Positions 35,344 through 43,514 of a stretch of 64,000 nucleotides of DNA are shown here, piece by piece. This DNA is from Pseudomonas koreensis (GTDB lineage: Bacteria; Pseudomonadota; Gammaproteobacteria; Pseudomonadales; Pseudomonadaceae). The position numbers and the translations under genes were made by a program. The stretch spans positions 1 through 64,000 of the forward strand of contig NZ_JAOEJU010000007.1 of assembly GCF_025447595.1 (NCBI RefSeq), in the 5' to 3' direction. Under the pieces are notes generated by a model. The model was not told where the DNA came from and did not search any database. It saw only the letters and a program-made list of their open reading frames with translations. How positions within the stretch are numbered: the stretch's first letter is position 1; the number at the start of each line of letters is the position of its first letter.

Positions 35344-35699
35344 TACTTGCGTCCTTCTGCAGTCTTGGCCACTTCGTCAGTGCGCGCGGCCATGATGAAG
35401 TCGTTGCGGTGCAGGCCCTTGATCGAGTGGCTCCACCAGGTCACGGTGACTTTGCCCCATTCGGTCAGCAGACCCGGGTGGTGACCTTCGGCCTCGGAGA
35501 TCTCGCCGACGGCGTTGGTGAAGGCCAGCGCATGTTTGAAGTTTTTGAACAGGAAGACTTTTTCCAGCTGCATGATGCTGTCGCGTACTTCGATGTTCCA
35601 GTCAGGGATCTGCTTGATCAGGATCGGCAGCTCTTCATCGCTGACTTGTGGGGCATCGGCACGGCAGGCTTCGCAATGGGCTTGGTTCAAAGTGGACAT
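35343..35699 (-). CDS. phhB: Pterin-4a-carbinolamine dehydratase
   Basis: A 118-residue enzyme that recycles the tetrahydropterin cofactor used by PhhA. Active-site residues fall in [26 protein letters not shown] (two His plus a third His further on). The Cys-containing start [17 protein letters not shown] is typical of the bacterial form. It may also regulate phhA in P. aeruginosa. It follows phhA by 110 bp and overlaps phhC. Confidence 0.95.
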
Positions 35700-35809
35700 G
35701 GTGGACTTCCTGAAATCTGAAGGTGTTTTTTTATATTGGCGGTCAATGTCGCCACGCTAAACCAAAGTGGCGACGACTGACAGACTCACTTGTAAGCAAA
35801 AGTCGCGTG

Positions 35810-36601
35810 TCACGCGGCTTTTGGTTTTGGCGGAAACTTCGGTGCGTGCAGACCCAGCTGCATGCCTTGTTTGACCATGGCCATGATGTCTTCATGAGCC
35901 AGATCGAACAGGCGCTTGAGGTTCGGCAGGACAAAGTACAGCGGTTGCAGAATGTCGATGCGATACGGCGTGCGCATGGCTTCCAGCGGATCGAAGGCCT
36001 GATGCTCGGGCTCGTCCGACAGCGAATAAACAGTTTCTTTCGGCGAAGACAGAATGCCGCCGCCGTAGATGCGTTTGCCTTGCGGGGTGTCGACCAGGCC
36101 GAACTCGATGGTCATCCAGTACAGGCGCGCCAGGTAAACGCGTTCTTCCTTGGTCGCTTGCAGGCCGAGCTTGCCGTAGGTGTGGGTGAATTCGGCGAAC
36201 CACGGGTTGGTCAGCAGCGGGCAGTGGCCAAAGATCTCGTGGAAAATGTCCGGCTCTTGCAGGTAGTCCAGTTCTTCACGGGTGCGAATGAACGTGGCCA
36301 CCGGAAACTGCTTGCTGGCGAGCAATTCGAAAAAGGTCTGGAAGGGGATCAGCGCCGGAACGCGGGCAACCTGCCAACCGGTGGTCTCGCCGAGCACCTT
36401 GTTGATCTCGCCCAGTTGCGGAATGCGGTCGTGGGGCAGACCGAGTTTCTCGATACCGTCCAGGTATTCCTGGCACGCGCGACCCTCGATCACTTTCATC
36501 TGGCGGGTGATCAGCGTGTTCCACACCGCGTGTTCTTCGGCGGGGTAGTCGATAAAACCTTGCGCATCGGGCTCGCGGGCCACGTATTGCGTCTGCTTCA
36601 T
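35810..36601 (-). CDS. phhA: Phenylalanine 4-hydroxylase
   Basis: A 263-residue tetrahydropterin-dependent monooxygenase converting phenylalanine to tyrosine. The iron ligands are His121 and His126 (IFHEIFGHCPLL) and Glu166 (YWMTIEFGLV). GETTGWQVARVPALIP is a typical pterin/substrate region. Length matches the P. aeruginosa enzyme (262). It is the first gene of phhABC, transcribed divergently from phhR, with CAGGAGAG before the ATG. Confidence 0.97.
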   Translation of the reverse strand: MKQTQYVAREPDAQGFIDYPAEEHAVWNTLITRQMKVIEGRACQEYLDGIEKLGLPHDRIPQLGEINKVLGETTGWQVARVPALIPFQTFFELLASKQFPVATFIRTREELDYLQEPDIFHEIFGHCPLLTNPWFAEFTHTYGKLGLQATKEERVYLARLYWMTIEFGLVDTPQGKRIYGGGILSSPKETVYSLSDEPEHQAFDPLEAMRTPYRIDILQPLYFVLPNLKRLFDLAHEDIMAMVKQGMQLGLHAPKFPPKPKAA

Positions 36602-36680
36602 ACTGCTCTCCTGCGAGGGGAATTTCGTTCTTGTTATGTCCTGCGATGGACTGAGAAATACCCCGGAACGTTCGTTGTTG

Positions 36681-36698
36681 CAGCAGGTTGAAGACCGG
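36681..36698 (-). promoter_or_regulatory. Possible sigma-54 promoter of phhA
   Basis: On the minus strand CCGGTCTTCAACCTGCTG has the invariant GG-N10-GC spacing (GG at 36696-36695, GC at 36684-36683). The rest is a weak match to TGGCAC-N5-TTGCW. It would give a leader of about 70 nt. P. aeruginosa phhA was reported to need RpoN, but PhhR here has GAFEGA in place of GAFTGA, so this is tentative. Confidence 0.3.
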
Positions 36699-36723
36699 TC
36701 GAGTAGGAAAAGTCTCTTTAATT

Positions 36724-36741
36724 CGTAAAATTTTCGTTACG
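36724..36741. promoter_or_regulatory. TyrR/PhhR-box candidate between phhA and phhR
   Basis: CGTAAA-ATTTTC-GTTACG matches TGTAAA-N6-TTTACA in nine of twelve arm positions and with the exact N6 spacing. It is also the core of a TCGTAA-N8-TTACGA palindrome (36723-36742). It lies about 123 bp before phhA and 140 bp before phhR, the expected PhhR-binding location. Confidence 0.6.
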
Positions 36742-36881
36742 ATTCGTGCGATAAGTCGTGTTTGCGGTGACTGTCGGGTTTGAAATGGCCGATGGCTGTC
36801 ACATAATCTTGACGACTATCTTGCGCGCTGCGCAGAAAATTCCGGCGTCAGACCGCCTCTTCACCTGTTTCGGGCCTTTAT

Positions 36882-38441
36882 ATGCGTATCAAAGTCCACT
36901 GCCAGAACCGCATCGGCATCCTGCGCGACATTCTCAATCTGCTGGTGGAATACGGGATCAACGTCGCCCGTGGCGAAGTGGGCGGTGAGCATGGCAACGC
37001 TATCTATCTGCATTGCCCGAACCTGATCAATATTCAGTTCCAGGCGCTGCGACCCAAGTTTGAAGCGATTGCCGGTGTGTTCGGCGTCAAGCGGGTAGGG
37101 CTGATGCCCAGCGAGCGGCGGCACATGGAGTTGAATGCGTTGCTCGGCGCGCTGGAGTTTCCGGTGCTGTCGATCGACATGGGCGGCTCCATCGTCGCCG
37201 CCAACCGGGCGGCGGCGCAGTTGCTCGGGGTGCGGGTCGACGAGGTGCCGGGGATTCCATTGTCGCGTTACGCCGAAGATTTCGACCTGCCGGAGCTGGT
37301 GCGCGCCAATAAGTCGCGAATCAACGGGATGCGGGTCAAGGTCAAGGGCGACATCTTTCTGGCCGATATTGCGCCGCTGCAATCGGAGCACGACGACAGC
37401 GAGGCGATGGCCGGTGCTGTGCTGACCTTGCATCGCGCGGACCGCGTCGGCGAGCGCATTTATAACGTGCGCAAGCAGGAGCTGCGTGGCTTCGACAGCA
37501 TCTTCCAGAGCTCGAAAGTGATGGCGGCGGTGGTGCGCGAAGCACGGCGCATGGCACCGCTGGATGCGCCACTGCTGATTGAAGGCGAAACCGGCACCGG
37601 CAAGGAGTTGCTGGCGCGGGCCTGTCACCTGGCGAGTCCACGCGGCCAGTCACCGCTGATGGCGCTCAACTGCGCGGGACTGCCGGAGTCGATGGCCGAG
37701 ACCGAACTGTTCGGCTACGGCCCCGGTGCCTTTGAAGGCGCGCGGGCCGAAGGCAAGCTCGGGCTGCTGGAGCTGACGGCGGGTGGCACGCTGTTTCTCG
37801 ATGGCGTTGGTGAAATGAGCCCGCGCTTGCAGGTGAAACTGCTGCGCTTCCTGCAGGACGGCTGCTTCCGTCGGGTGGGCAGTGATGAAGAGGTTTACCT
37901 GGATGTGCGGGTGATCTGCGCCACCCAGGTGGACCTGTCGGAGTTGTGCGCGCGCGGCGAGTTTCGCCAGGATCTGTATCACCGCTTGAATGTGCTGTCG
38001 CTGCACATCCCGCCACTGCGCGAATGCCTCGACGGTTTGACGCCGCTGGTGGAGCACTTCCTCGATCAGGCCAGCCGGCAGATCGGCTGCCCGCTACCGA
38101 AACTGGCGCCAGCGGCGATGGACCGGCTCAGTCACTACCACTGGCCGGGCAACGTGCGGCAACTGGAGAACGTGTTGTTCCAGGCGGTTTCGCTGTGCGA
38201 CGGCGGCACGGTCAAGGCCGAGCACATTCGCCTGCCGGATTACGGTGTGCGTCAGCCGCTTGGCGATTTTTCCCTCGAGGGCGGGCTGGACGAAATTGTC
38301 GGGCGCTTCGAGAAAGCGGTGCTGGAACGTTTGTATTCCGAGCATCCGAGCAGTCGCCAGCTGGGCAAGCGGCTCGGGGTTTCGCACACCACGATTGCCA
38401 ACAAGCTGCGTGAGTATGAAGTCGGCAAGAGTGAGTCTTAA
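36882..38441 (+). CDS. phhR: PhhR, TyrR-like regulator of aromatic amino-acid catabolism
   Basis: A 519-residue regulator. Layout: N-terminal ACT domain (residues 1-75, MRIKVHCQNRIGILRDILNL), PAS-like domain (about 80-185), AAA+ domain with Walker A GETGTGKE (235-242), and a C-terminal Fis-like HTH (SSRQLGKRLGVSHTTIANKLREY). In the sigma-54 contact loop GAFTGA is replaced by GAFEGA (282-287). Loss of GAFTGA is known for TyrR, which does not work through sigma-54. PhhR activates phhABC and senses Phe/Tyr. It is divergent from phhA with a TyrR-type box between. Confidence 0.94.
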   Translation: MRIKVHCQNRIGILRDILNLLVEYGINVARGEVGGEHGNAIYLHCPNLINIQFQALRPKFEAIAGVFGVKRVGLMPSERRHMELNALLGALEFPVLSIDMGGSIVAANRAAAQLLGVRVDEVPGIPLSRYAEDFDLPELVRANKSRINGMRVKVKGDIFLADIAPLQSEHDDSEAMAGAVLTLHRADRVGERIYNVRKQELRGFDSIFQSSKVMAAVVREARRMAPLDAPLLIEGETGTGKELLARACHLASPRGQSPLMALNCAGLPESMAETELFGYGPGAFEGARAEGKLGLLELTAGGTLFLDGVGEMSPRLQVKLLRFLQDGCFRRVGSDEEVYLDVRVICATQVDLSELCARGEFRQDLYHRLNVLSLHIPPLRECLDGLTPLVEHFLDQASRQIGCPLPKLAPAAMDRLSHYHWPGNVRQLENVLFQAVSLCDGGTVKAEHIRLPDYGVRQPLGDFSLEGGLDEIVGRFEKAVLERLYSEHPSSRQLGKRLGVSHTTIANKLREYEVGKSES

Positions 38442-38470
38442 CCGGTAATTGCATCGCTTCTGATGGCCTC

Positions 38471-38535
38471 ATCGCGAGCAAGCTCGCTCCCACAGTGAAA
38501 ATGCGATCTCTTGTGGGAGCGAGCCTGCTCGCGAA
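38471..38535. repeat. REP doublet in opposite (tail-to-tail) arrangement
   Basis: Here ATCGCGAGCAAGCTCGCTCC comes first (38471-38494) and TGTGGGAGCGAGCCTGCTCG second (38512-38535), the reverse order of the other doublets in the window. The two halves are also different subtypes (AAGC versus AGGC centre). Confidence 0.88.
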
Positions 38536-38679
38536 AGCGGTAATCCCGGCAATCTCTGCGTCAGCCTTTGCCACCTACCGGCATGACACCGCCGGTTTTT
38601 CGTCTTCGATACATTTCCCTGATCTCCACAAAATCCCTCAAGTCCTTTGTTTACCGGGCCCTCGGCCGTCAGAAAAAAG

Positions 38680-38697
38680 TTGGTCTGCAAATTGCTT
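38680..38697 (+). promoter_or_regulatory. Sigma-54 promoter of the flg operon
   Basis: TTGGTCTGCAAATTGCTT has the invariant GG (38682-38683) and GC (38694-38695) exactly 10 bp apart and a perfect TTGCT -12 element. It lies about 58 bp before the flgF start. In P. aeruginosa flgFGHIJKL is RpoN/FleR-dependent, so the prediction fits known control. Confidence 0.75.
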
Positions 38698-38752
38698 ATG
38701 GCTCAGCAGTACAGCGGTGGGCGGCAAACGTCCGGCATGCAGAGGAAAGAGT

Positions 38753-39493
38753 GTGGACAAGTACCTTTATGTGGCAATGACCGGCGCCAGCCAGAACGCA
38801 CTGGCGCAAAAGGCTCATGCCAACAACCTGGCGAACATCTCCACCAATGGTTTTCAGCGCGACCTGGAGCAGGCGCGTTCGATGCCGGTGTTCGGTGACA
38901 GCTTTCCGGCGCGTGCGTTTGCCATGAGCGAACGGCCCGCCACCGACTTCACGCCGGGCTCGTTGGTGCAGACCGGCCGTGACCTCGACGTCGCCGTGTC
39001 GGGCAACGGCTGGATCGCCGTGCAGAACCCTAATGGCGGTGAAAGCTATGTGCGCACCGGCAGCCTCAATATCGACGCCCTCGGTGTGTTGCGTGCCGGC
39101 AACGGTATGCCGGTCATGGGCAATGGCGGACCGATCGCCGTGCCGCCGGAGCAGCAGGTGGAAGTCGGTGAAGACGGCACCATCAGTATCCGTGCGATGG
39201 GCGAGGGTCCCCGTGTCATGGCCGAAGTCGACCGCATCAAGCTGGTCAATCCGGACATCAAGAACATGAACAAGGGCCTGGACGGTTCGATTTACACCAA
39301 GGACGGCCAGCCTGCGCCGGCCGATGCCAACGTCAAGCTGGTGTCGGGTTTCCTGGAGTCGAGCAACGTCAATGCCGTGGAAGAGATGACGTCGGTGCTG
39401 GCCCTGGCCAAGCAGTTCGAGTTGCACGTCAAGATGATGAACACCGCCAAAGACGACGACCAGGCCATGGCTCGGGTCTTGCAGATCAGCTAA
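38753..39493 (+). CDS. flgF: Flagellar proximal rod protein FlgF
   Basis: A 246-residue rod component. GTG 38753 follows AGAGGAAAG. The N-terminal DKYLYVAMTGASQNALAQKAHANNLANISTNGF and the C-terminal coiled coil (ESSNVNAVEEMTSVLALAKQFELHVKMM) are the D0 segments shared by flagellar axial proteins. First gene of flgFGHIJKL; flgG follows 45 bp later. It is exported through the flagellar type III system. Confidence 0.95.
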   Translation: MDKYLYVAMTGASQNALAQKAHANNLANISTNGFQRDLEQARSMPVFGDSFPARAFAMSERPATDFTPGSLVQTGRDLDVAVSGNGWIAVQNPNGGESYVRTGSLNIDALGVLRAGNGMPVMGNGGPIAVPPEQQVEVGEDGTISIRAMGEGPRVMAEVDRIKLVNPDIKNMNKGLDGSIYTKDGQPAPADANVKLVSGFLESSNVNAVEEMTSVLALAKQFELHVKMMNTAKDDDQAMARVLQIS

Positions 39494-39538
39494 TTATCAG
39501 AACGTCGCGCCGTAAAACAGGCGCACGAGGAGAATCGA

Positions 39539-40324
39539 ATGCTTCCGGCTCTATGGGTTGCCAAAACCGGTCTGTCCGCCCAGGACACCAACCTGACCAC
39601 CATTTCCAACAACCTGGCGAACGTGTCGACCACGGGTTTCAAACGCGACCGCGCCGAGTTCCAGGACCTGCTGTACCAGATCAAGCGTCAGCCAGGCGCC
39701 CAGTCGACCCAGGACAGCGAACTGCCGTCGGGTCTGCAAGTGGGTACCGGTGTGCGCATCGTCGGCACCCAGAAAAATTTCACCGCCGGCAGCCTGCAAA
39801 CCACCGAGCAACCGCTGGACATGGCCATCGACGGCCGCGGTTTCTTCCAGATCCTGCAGCCGGACGGCACCACGTCCTACACCCGTGACGGTACTTTCCA
39901 CCTCGACTCCAATGGCCAGATCGTCAATGCCAGTGGTTTCGCGCTGGAGCCGGCGATTGTCATCCCGAACAATGCCCAGACCTTCACCGTCGGCCGTGAC
40001 GGCACTGTGTCGATCACCGTTGCCGGCAACGCCGCTTCACAAGTGATCGGCAACCTGCAAACCGCCGACTTCATCAACCCGGCCGGTCTGCAAGCCGTGG
40101 GCAACAACCTGTTCCTGGAGACCGCCGCTTCTGGCGCGCCGCAAGTCGGTACTCCGGGCCTGAACGGTTTCGGCACCACCCTGCAGAACACCCTGGAAAC
40201 CTCCAACGTCAGCACCGTGGAAGAGATGGTCAACATGATCACCACCCAGCGCGCGTACGAGATGAACTCCAAGGTGATCTCCACCGCCGACCAGATGCTC
40301 TCGTTCGTAACGCAGAATCTGTAA
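39539..40324 (+). CDS. flgG: Flagellar distal rod protein FlgG
   Basis: A 261-residue protein, close to E. coli FlgG (260). The D0 N-terminus reads MLPALWVAKTGLSAQDTNLT with NNLANVSTTGFKRDRAEFQDLLYQ, and the C-terminus NTLETSNVSTVEEMVNMITTQRAYEMNSKVISTADQMLSFVTQNL. These are the most conserved FlgG motifs. It forms the drive-shaft between proximal rod and hook. Confidence 0.97.
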   Translation: MLPALWVAKTGLSAQDTNLTTISNNLANVSTTGFKRDRAEFQDLLYQIKRQPGAQSTQDSELPSGLQVGTGVRIVGTQKNFTAGSLQTTEQPLDMAIDGRGFFQILQPDGTTSYTRDGTFHLDSNGQIVNASGFALEPAIVIPNNAQTFTVGRDGTVSITVAGNAASQVIGNLQTADFINPAGLQAVGNNLFLETAASGAPQVGTPGLNGFGTTLQNTLETSNVSTVEEMVNMITTQRAYEMNSKVISTADQMLSFVTQNL

Positions 40325-40377
40325 TCAAGTCCAAGTGGCGGCCATGAGGTCGCCGGCAACACCGTGAGGTAAGGGTC

Positions 40378-41073
40378 ATGAAGCGCTTTGTATCTGTTGT
40401 GGCATTGAGCGGGGTCGTCTCGCTCGCGGGCTGCGTCCCTTCGACGCCCAAGCCCAATGACCCTTACTACGCCCCGGTGTTGCCGCGTACGCCGTTGCCG
40501 GCGGCCGCCAACAACGGCTCGATCTATCAGGCCGGCTTCGAACAGAACCTGTACAGCGACCGCAAGGCGTTCCGGGTCGGTGACATCATCACCATCACCC
40601 TGAACGAGAAGACACAGGCGAGCAAGAACGCCAACTCGCAAGTGGCCAAGAACAGCAAGACCGGCATCGGCCTGACTTCGTTGTTCGGTGGCAGCGCCAC
40701 CACCAACAGTCCGTTCGGTGACGGTGACCTGAGTCTGAGCGCCAGCTACGAAGGCGACCGTGCAACCAAGGGTGACAGCAAGGCCGCGCAGGGCAACACC
40801 CTGACCGGCTCGATCACCGTGACTGTGGCCGACGTGCTGCCCAACGGCATCATCGCCGTGCGCGGCGAGAAGTGGATGACCCTCAACACCGGCGACGAAC
40901 TGGTGCGGATTGCAGGTCTGGTACGGGCCGATGACATCGCCACCGACAATACCGTGTCCTCGACCCGGGTCGCCGATGCGCGCATCACCTACTCGGGCAC
41001 CGGTTCGTTCGCCGATGCGAGTCAGCCAGGCTGGTTCGACCGTTTCTTCCTCAGCCCGCTGTTCCCTTTCTAG
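40378..41073 (+). CDS. flgH: Flagellar L-ring lipoprotein FlgH
   Basis: A 231-residue outer membrane lipoprotein. Lipobox SLAGC with acylated Cys19. Conserved segments are [37 protein letters not shown] and [31 protein letters not shown]. It forms the L ring, the outer bushing of the rod. Its stop codon is immediately followed by flgI. Confidence 0.97.
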   Translation: MKRFVSVVALSGVVSLAGCVPSTPKPNDPYYAPVLPRTPLPAAANNGSIYQAGFEQNLYSDRKAFRVGDIITITLNEKTQASKNANSQVAKNSKTGIGLTSLFGGSATTNSPFGDGDLSLSASYEGDRATKGDSKAAQGNTLTGSITVTVADVLPNGIIAVRGEKWMTLNTGDELVRIAGLVRADDIATDNTVSSTRVADARITYSGTGSFADASQPGWFDRFFLSPLFPF

Positions 41074-41082
41074 GTGGCTACG

Positions 41083-42189
41083 TTGAATTTCAAGAGTCTC
41101 ATGGTGGCCGCGTTTCTGTTGTCGGCGGCCTTCAATGCACAAGCCGAACGGTTGAAAGACATCGCCAGCATTTCCGGCGTGCGTTCCAACCAGTTGATCG
41201 GCTACGGCCTGGTGGTCGGCCTCAACGGCACCGGCGACCAGACCACGCAGACCCCGTTCACCCTGCAGACCTTCAACAACATGCTCTCGCAGTTCGGCAT
41301 CAAGGTGCCGCCGGGATCGGGTAACGTGCAGCTGAAAAACGTCGCGGCGGTATCGGTCAGTGCCGATCTGCCGGCGTTCGCCAAACCGGGTCAGCAGGTC
41401 GATATCACCGTGTCGTCCATCGGTAACTCCAAGAGCCTGCGCGGCGGCACCCTGTTGCTGACCCCGCTCAAGGGTATCGACGGCAACGTCTACGCCATCG
41501 CCCAAGGCAACCTGGTGGTTGGCGGTTTCGATGCCGAAGGTCGTGACGGTTCGAAGATCACCGTCAACGTTCCGTCGGCTGGTCGCATCCCTGGCGGTGC
41601 TTCGGTCGAGCGTTCGGTGCCGAGCGGTTTCAACCAGGGCAACAGCCTGACGCTGAACCTCAACCGTTCCGACTTCACCACCGCCAAGCGTATCGTCGAC
41701 AAGATCAACGACATGCTCGGCCCTGGTGTCGCCCAGGCTATCGATGGCGGTTCGATCCGCGTCACCGCGCCGCTCGATCCGAGTCAGCGCGTCGACTACC
41801 TGTCGATCCTGGAAAACCTCGAAGTCGATCCGGGTCAGGCCGTGGCGAAAGTCATCATCAACTCGCGTACCGGCACCATCGTCATCGGCCAGAACGTGAA
41901 GGTGTCGCCAGCCGCCGTGACCCACGGCAGCCTTACCGTGACCATCACCGAAGACCCGATCGTCAGTCAGCCGGGCCCGCTGTCCAACGGCCAGACCGCC
42001 GTGGTGCCGCGCTCGCGTGTGAATGCCGAGCAGGAAGCCAAGCCGATGTTCAAGTTCGGCCCGGGCACCACCCTCGACGAGATCGTTCGTGCGGTGAACC
42101 AGGTCGGCGCAGCGCCGGGTGACCTGATGGCCATCCTTGAAGCACTGAAGCAGGCCGGCGCGTTGCAAGCCGACCTGATCGTGATCTGA
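41083..42189 (+). CDS. flgI: Flagellar P-ring protein FlgI
   Basis: A periplasmic P-ring protein of 368 residues from TTG 41083, which has AGGTGG 6 nt upstream and gives a clean signal peptide ([21 protein letters not shown]). GTG 41074, directly after the flgH stop, is the alternative and adds three residues. The mature start [47 protein letters not shown] is highly conserved, as is the C-terminal [30 protein letters not shown]. Confidence 0.95.
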   Translation: MNFKSLMVAAFLLSAAFNAQAERLKDIASISGVRSNQLIGYGLVVGLNGTGDQTTQTPFTLQTFNNMLSQFGIKVPPGSGNVQLKNVAAVSVSADLPAFAKPGQQVDITVSSIGNSKSLRGGTLLLTPLKGIDGNVYAIAQGNLVVGGFDAEGRDGSKITVNVPSAGRIPGGASVERSVPSGFNQGNSLTLNLNRSDFTTAKRIVDKINDMLGPGVAQAIDGGSIRVTAPLDPSQRVDYLSILENLEVDPGQAVAKVIINSRTGTIVIGQNVKVSPAAVTHGSLTVTITEDPIVSQPGPLSNGQTAVVPRSRVNAEQEAKPMFKFGPGTTLDEIVRAVNQVGAAPGDLMAILEALKQAGALQADLIVI

Positions 42190-42200
42190 GGACGGCGACC

Positions 42201-43493
42201 ATGGATATGCGCAAGAGCGGTCTGGTCAGCAGCAGCGATTCGGGGTCGTACTCCGACCTCAATCGCTTGAGTCAGCTGAAGGTCGGCGACAAGAACAGCG
42301 ACGCGAACATGCGCAAGGTAGCGCAGGAATTCGAATCGCTGTTCCTCGGTGAAATGCTCAAGTCGATGCGTTCGGCCACCGAAGCGCTGGGCCAGGACAA
42401 TCCGCTCAACACGCCGGCCGCCAAGCAGTATCAGGAAATGTACGACCAGCAACTGGCGGTTTCCCTGTCGCGCGAGGGGGGTGGTATCGGCCTGGCCGAC
42501 GTGCTGCTTAAGCAGATGTCGAAGAACAAACCGATGGCGCCGGGCGAGGCTGCGGCTGCGTCCGCCGCCAAGCAGCAAGAAGCCCTGGCCAAGGCTGCTG
42601 CCGTTGTGACGCCTGTCGCTGCCGGCACCGTGGCCACCAACGGTCCGTTGTCGCGACTCAATGGCGAGCGTCCGTTGTGGGCGTCGCGTTCGGTGCATGC
42701 GCCGAACACCGAACTGACTCATCGCAACGACATGGAAATGATCAACCAGCGTCGTCTGGCGTTGCCGCCGAAACTGGCGGATCGCTTGCTCGCAGGTCTG
42801 GTGCCTTCGGCCACGCCGGCGGCTGCCACTCAATTGCCGCAACGCGTCACGACCACCGCTGTTACCGGTTCCGGCCCGCTGTACAACGGCGACTGGCTGG
42901 ACCGCGCCGAGGCGGACAAGGCTTCCGGCGGACAGATGCAGATTTACGGCCGTGCCATGGCGCAGATCCCGCTGGCACCCGCCAAGCGCGCGTTCAGCAA
43001 CGCCGACCAGTTCGTCAACACCATGCTGCCGATGGCCCAGGAGGCCGCCGCACGCATTGGCGTCGATCCGCGTTATCTGGTGGCTCAGGCCGCGCTGGAA
43101 ACCGGTTGGGGCAAATCGGTCATGCGCGCCCAGGACGGCAGTAGCAGCCACAACCTGTTCGGCATCAAGGCCAGCAGCAACTGGAAGGGCGATTCGGCCC
43201 GGGCGATCACCAGCGAATTCCGCAACGGGCAGATGGTCAAGGAGACGGCCGAGTTCCGTTCCTATGCCTCGTACAAAGACAGTTTCCACGATCTGGTGAC
43301 TTTGCTGCAGAGCAATAATCGCTATCAAGATGTGCTGAAGTCTGCCGATAACCCAGAACAGTTTGTACGCGAATTGCAGAAGGCCGGTTACGCGACCGAC
43401 CCGAACTACGCGACAAAGATTTCGCAGATAGCCAAACAGATGACCGTCAATCAGAACTACGCTGCGGCCGGCGTTTCAACGACGCCTTTATAA
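42201..43493 (+). CDS. flgJ: FlgJ, rod-cap scaffold with peptidoglycan hydrolase
   Basis: A 430-residue two-domain protein. Residues about 30-115 are the rod-binding domain (AQEFESLFLGEMLKSMRSA, TPAAKQYQEMYDQQLAVSLS). A long Ala/Pro-rich linker (about 110-260) separates it from the C-terminal glucosaminidase (FVNTMLPMAQEAAARIGVDPRYLVAQAALETGWGKSVM, SSHNLFGIKASSNWKGD), with the catalytic Glu in ALETGWGKS. It opens the peptidoglycan for rod passage. The linker makes it longer than E. coli FlgJ (313). Confidence 0.96.
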   Translation: MDMRKSGLVSSSDSGSYSDLNRLSQLKVGDKNSDANMRKVAQEFESLFLGEMLKSMRSATEALGQDNPLNTPAAKQYQEMYDQQLAVSLSREGGGIGLADVLLKQMSKNKPMAPGEAAAASAAKQQEALAKAAAVVTPVAAGTVATNGPLSRLNGERPLWASRSVHAPNTELTHRNDMEMINQRRLALPPKLADRLLAGLVPSATPAAATQLPQRVTTTAVTGSGPLYNGDWLDRAEADKASGGQMQIYGRAMAQIPLAPAKRAFSNADQFVNTMLPMAQEAAARIGVDPRYLVAQAALETGWGKSVMRAQDGSSSHNLFGIKASSNWKGDSARAITSEFRNGQMVKETAEFRSYASYKDSFHDLVTLLQSNNRYQDVLKSADNPEQFVRELQKAGYATDPNYATKISQIAKQMTVNQNYAAAGVSTTPL

Positions 43494-43514
43494 ACATACG
43501 GTAAGGTTTGAATC

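Larger units (their letters stand above)
38442..38752. other. Intergenic region between phhR and flgF
   Basis: About 310 bp holding a REP doublet (38471-38535) and the sigma-54 promoter of the flg operon (38680-38697). The interval between them (38536-38680) shows no convincing gene or terminator, although a transcript end for phhR would be expected there. Confidence 0.5.

Noticed and set aside
36809..36837. TTGACG as a -35 box for a phhR promoter
   Set aside because: No acceptable -10 hexamer at 16-18 bp spacing was found.
39877..42168. 763-codon minus-strand frame opposite flgG-flgI
   Set aside because: Antisense shadow spanning three well-conserved flagellar genes.
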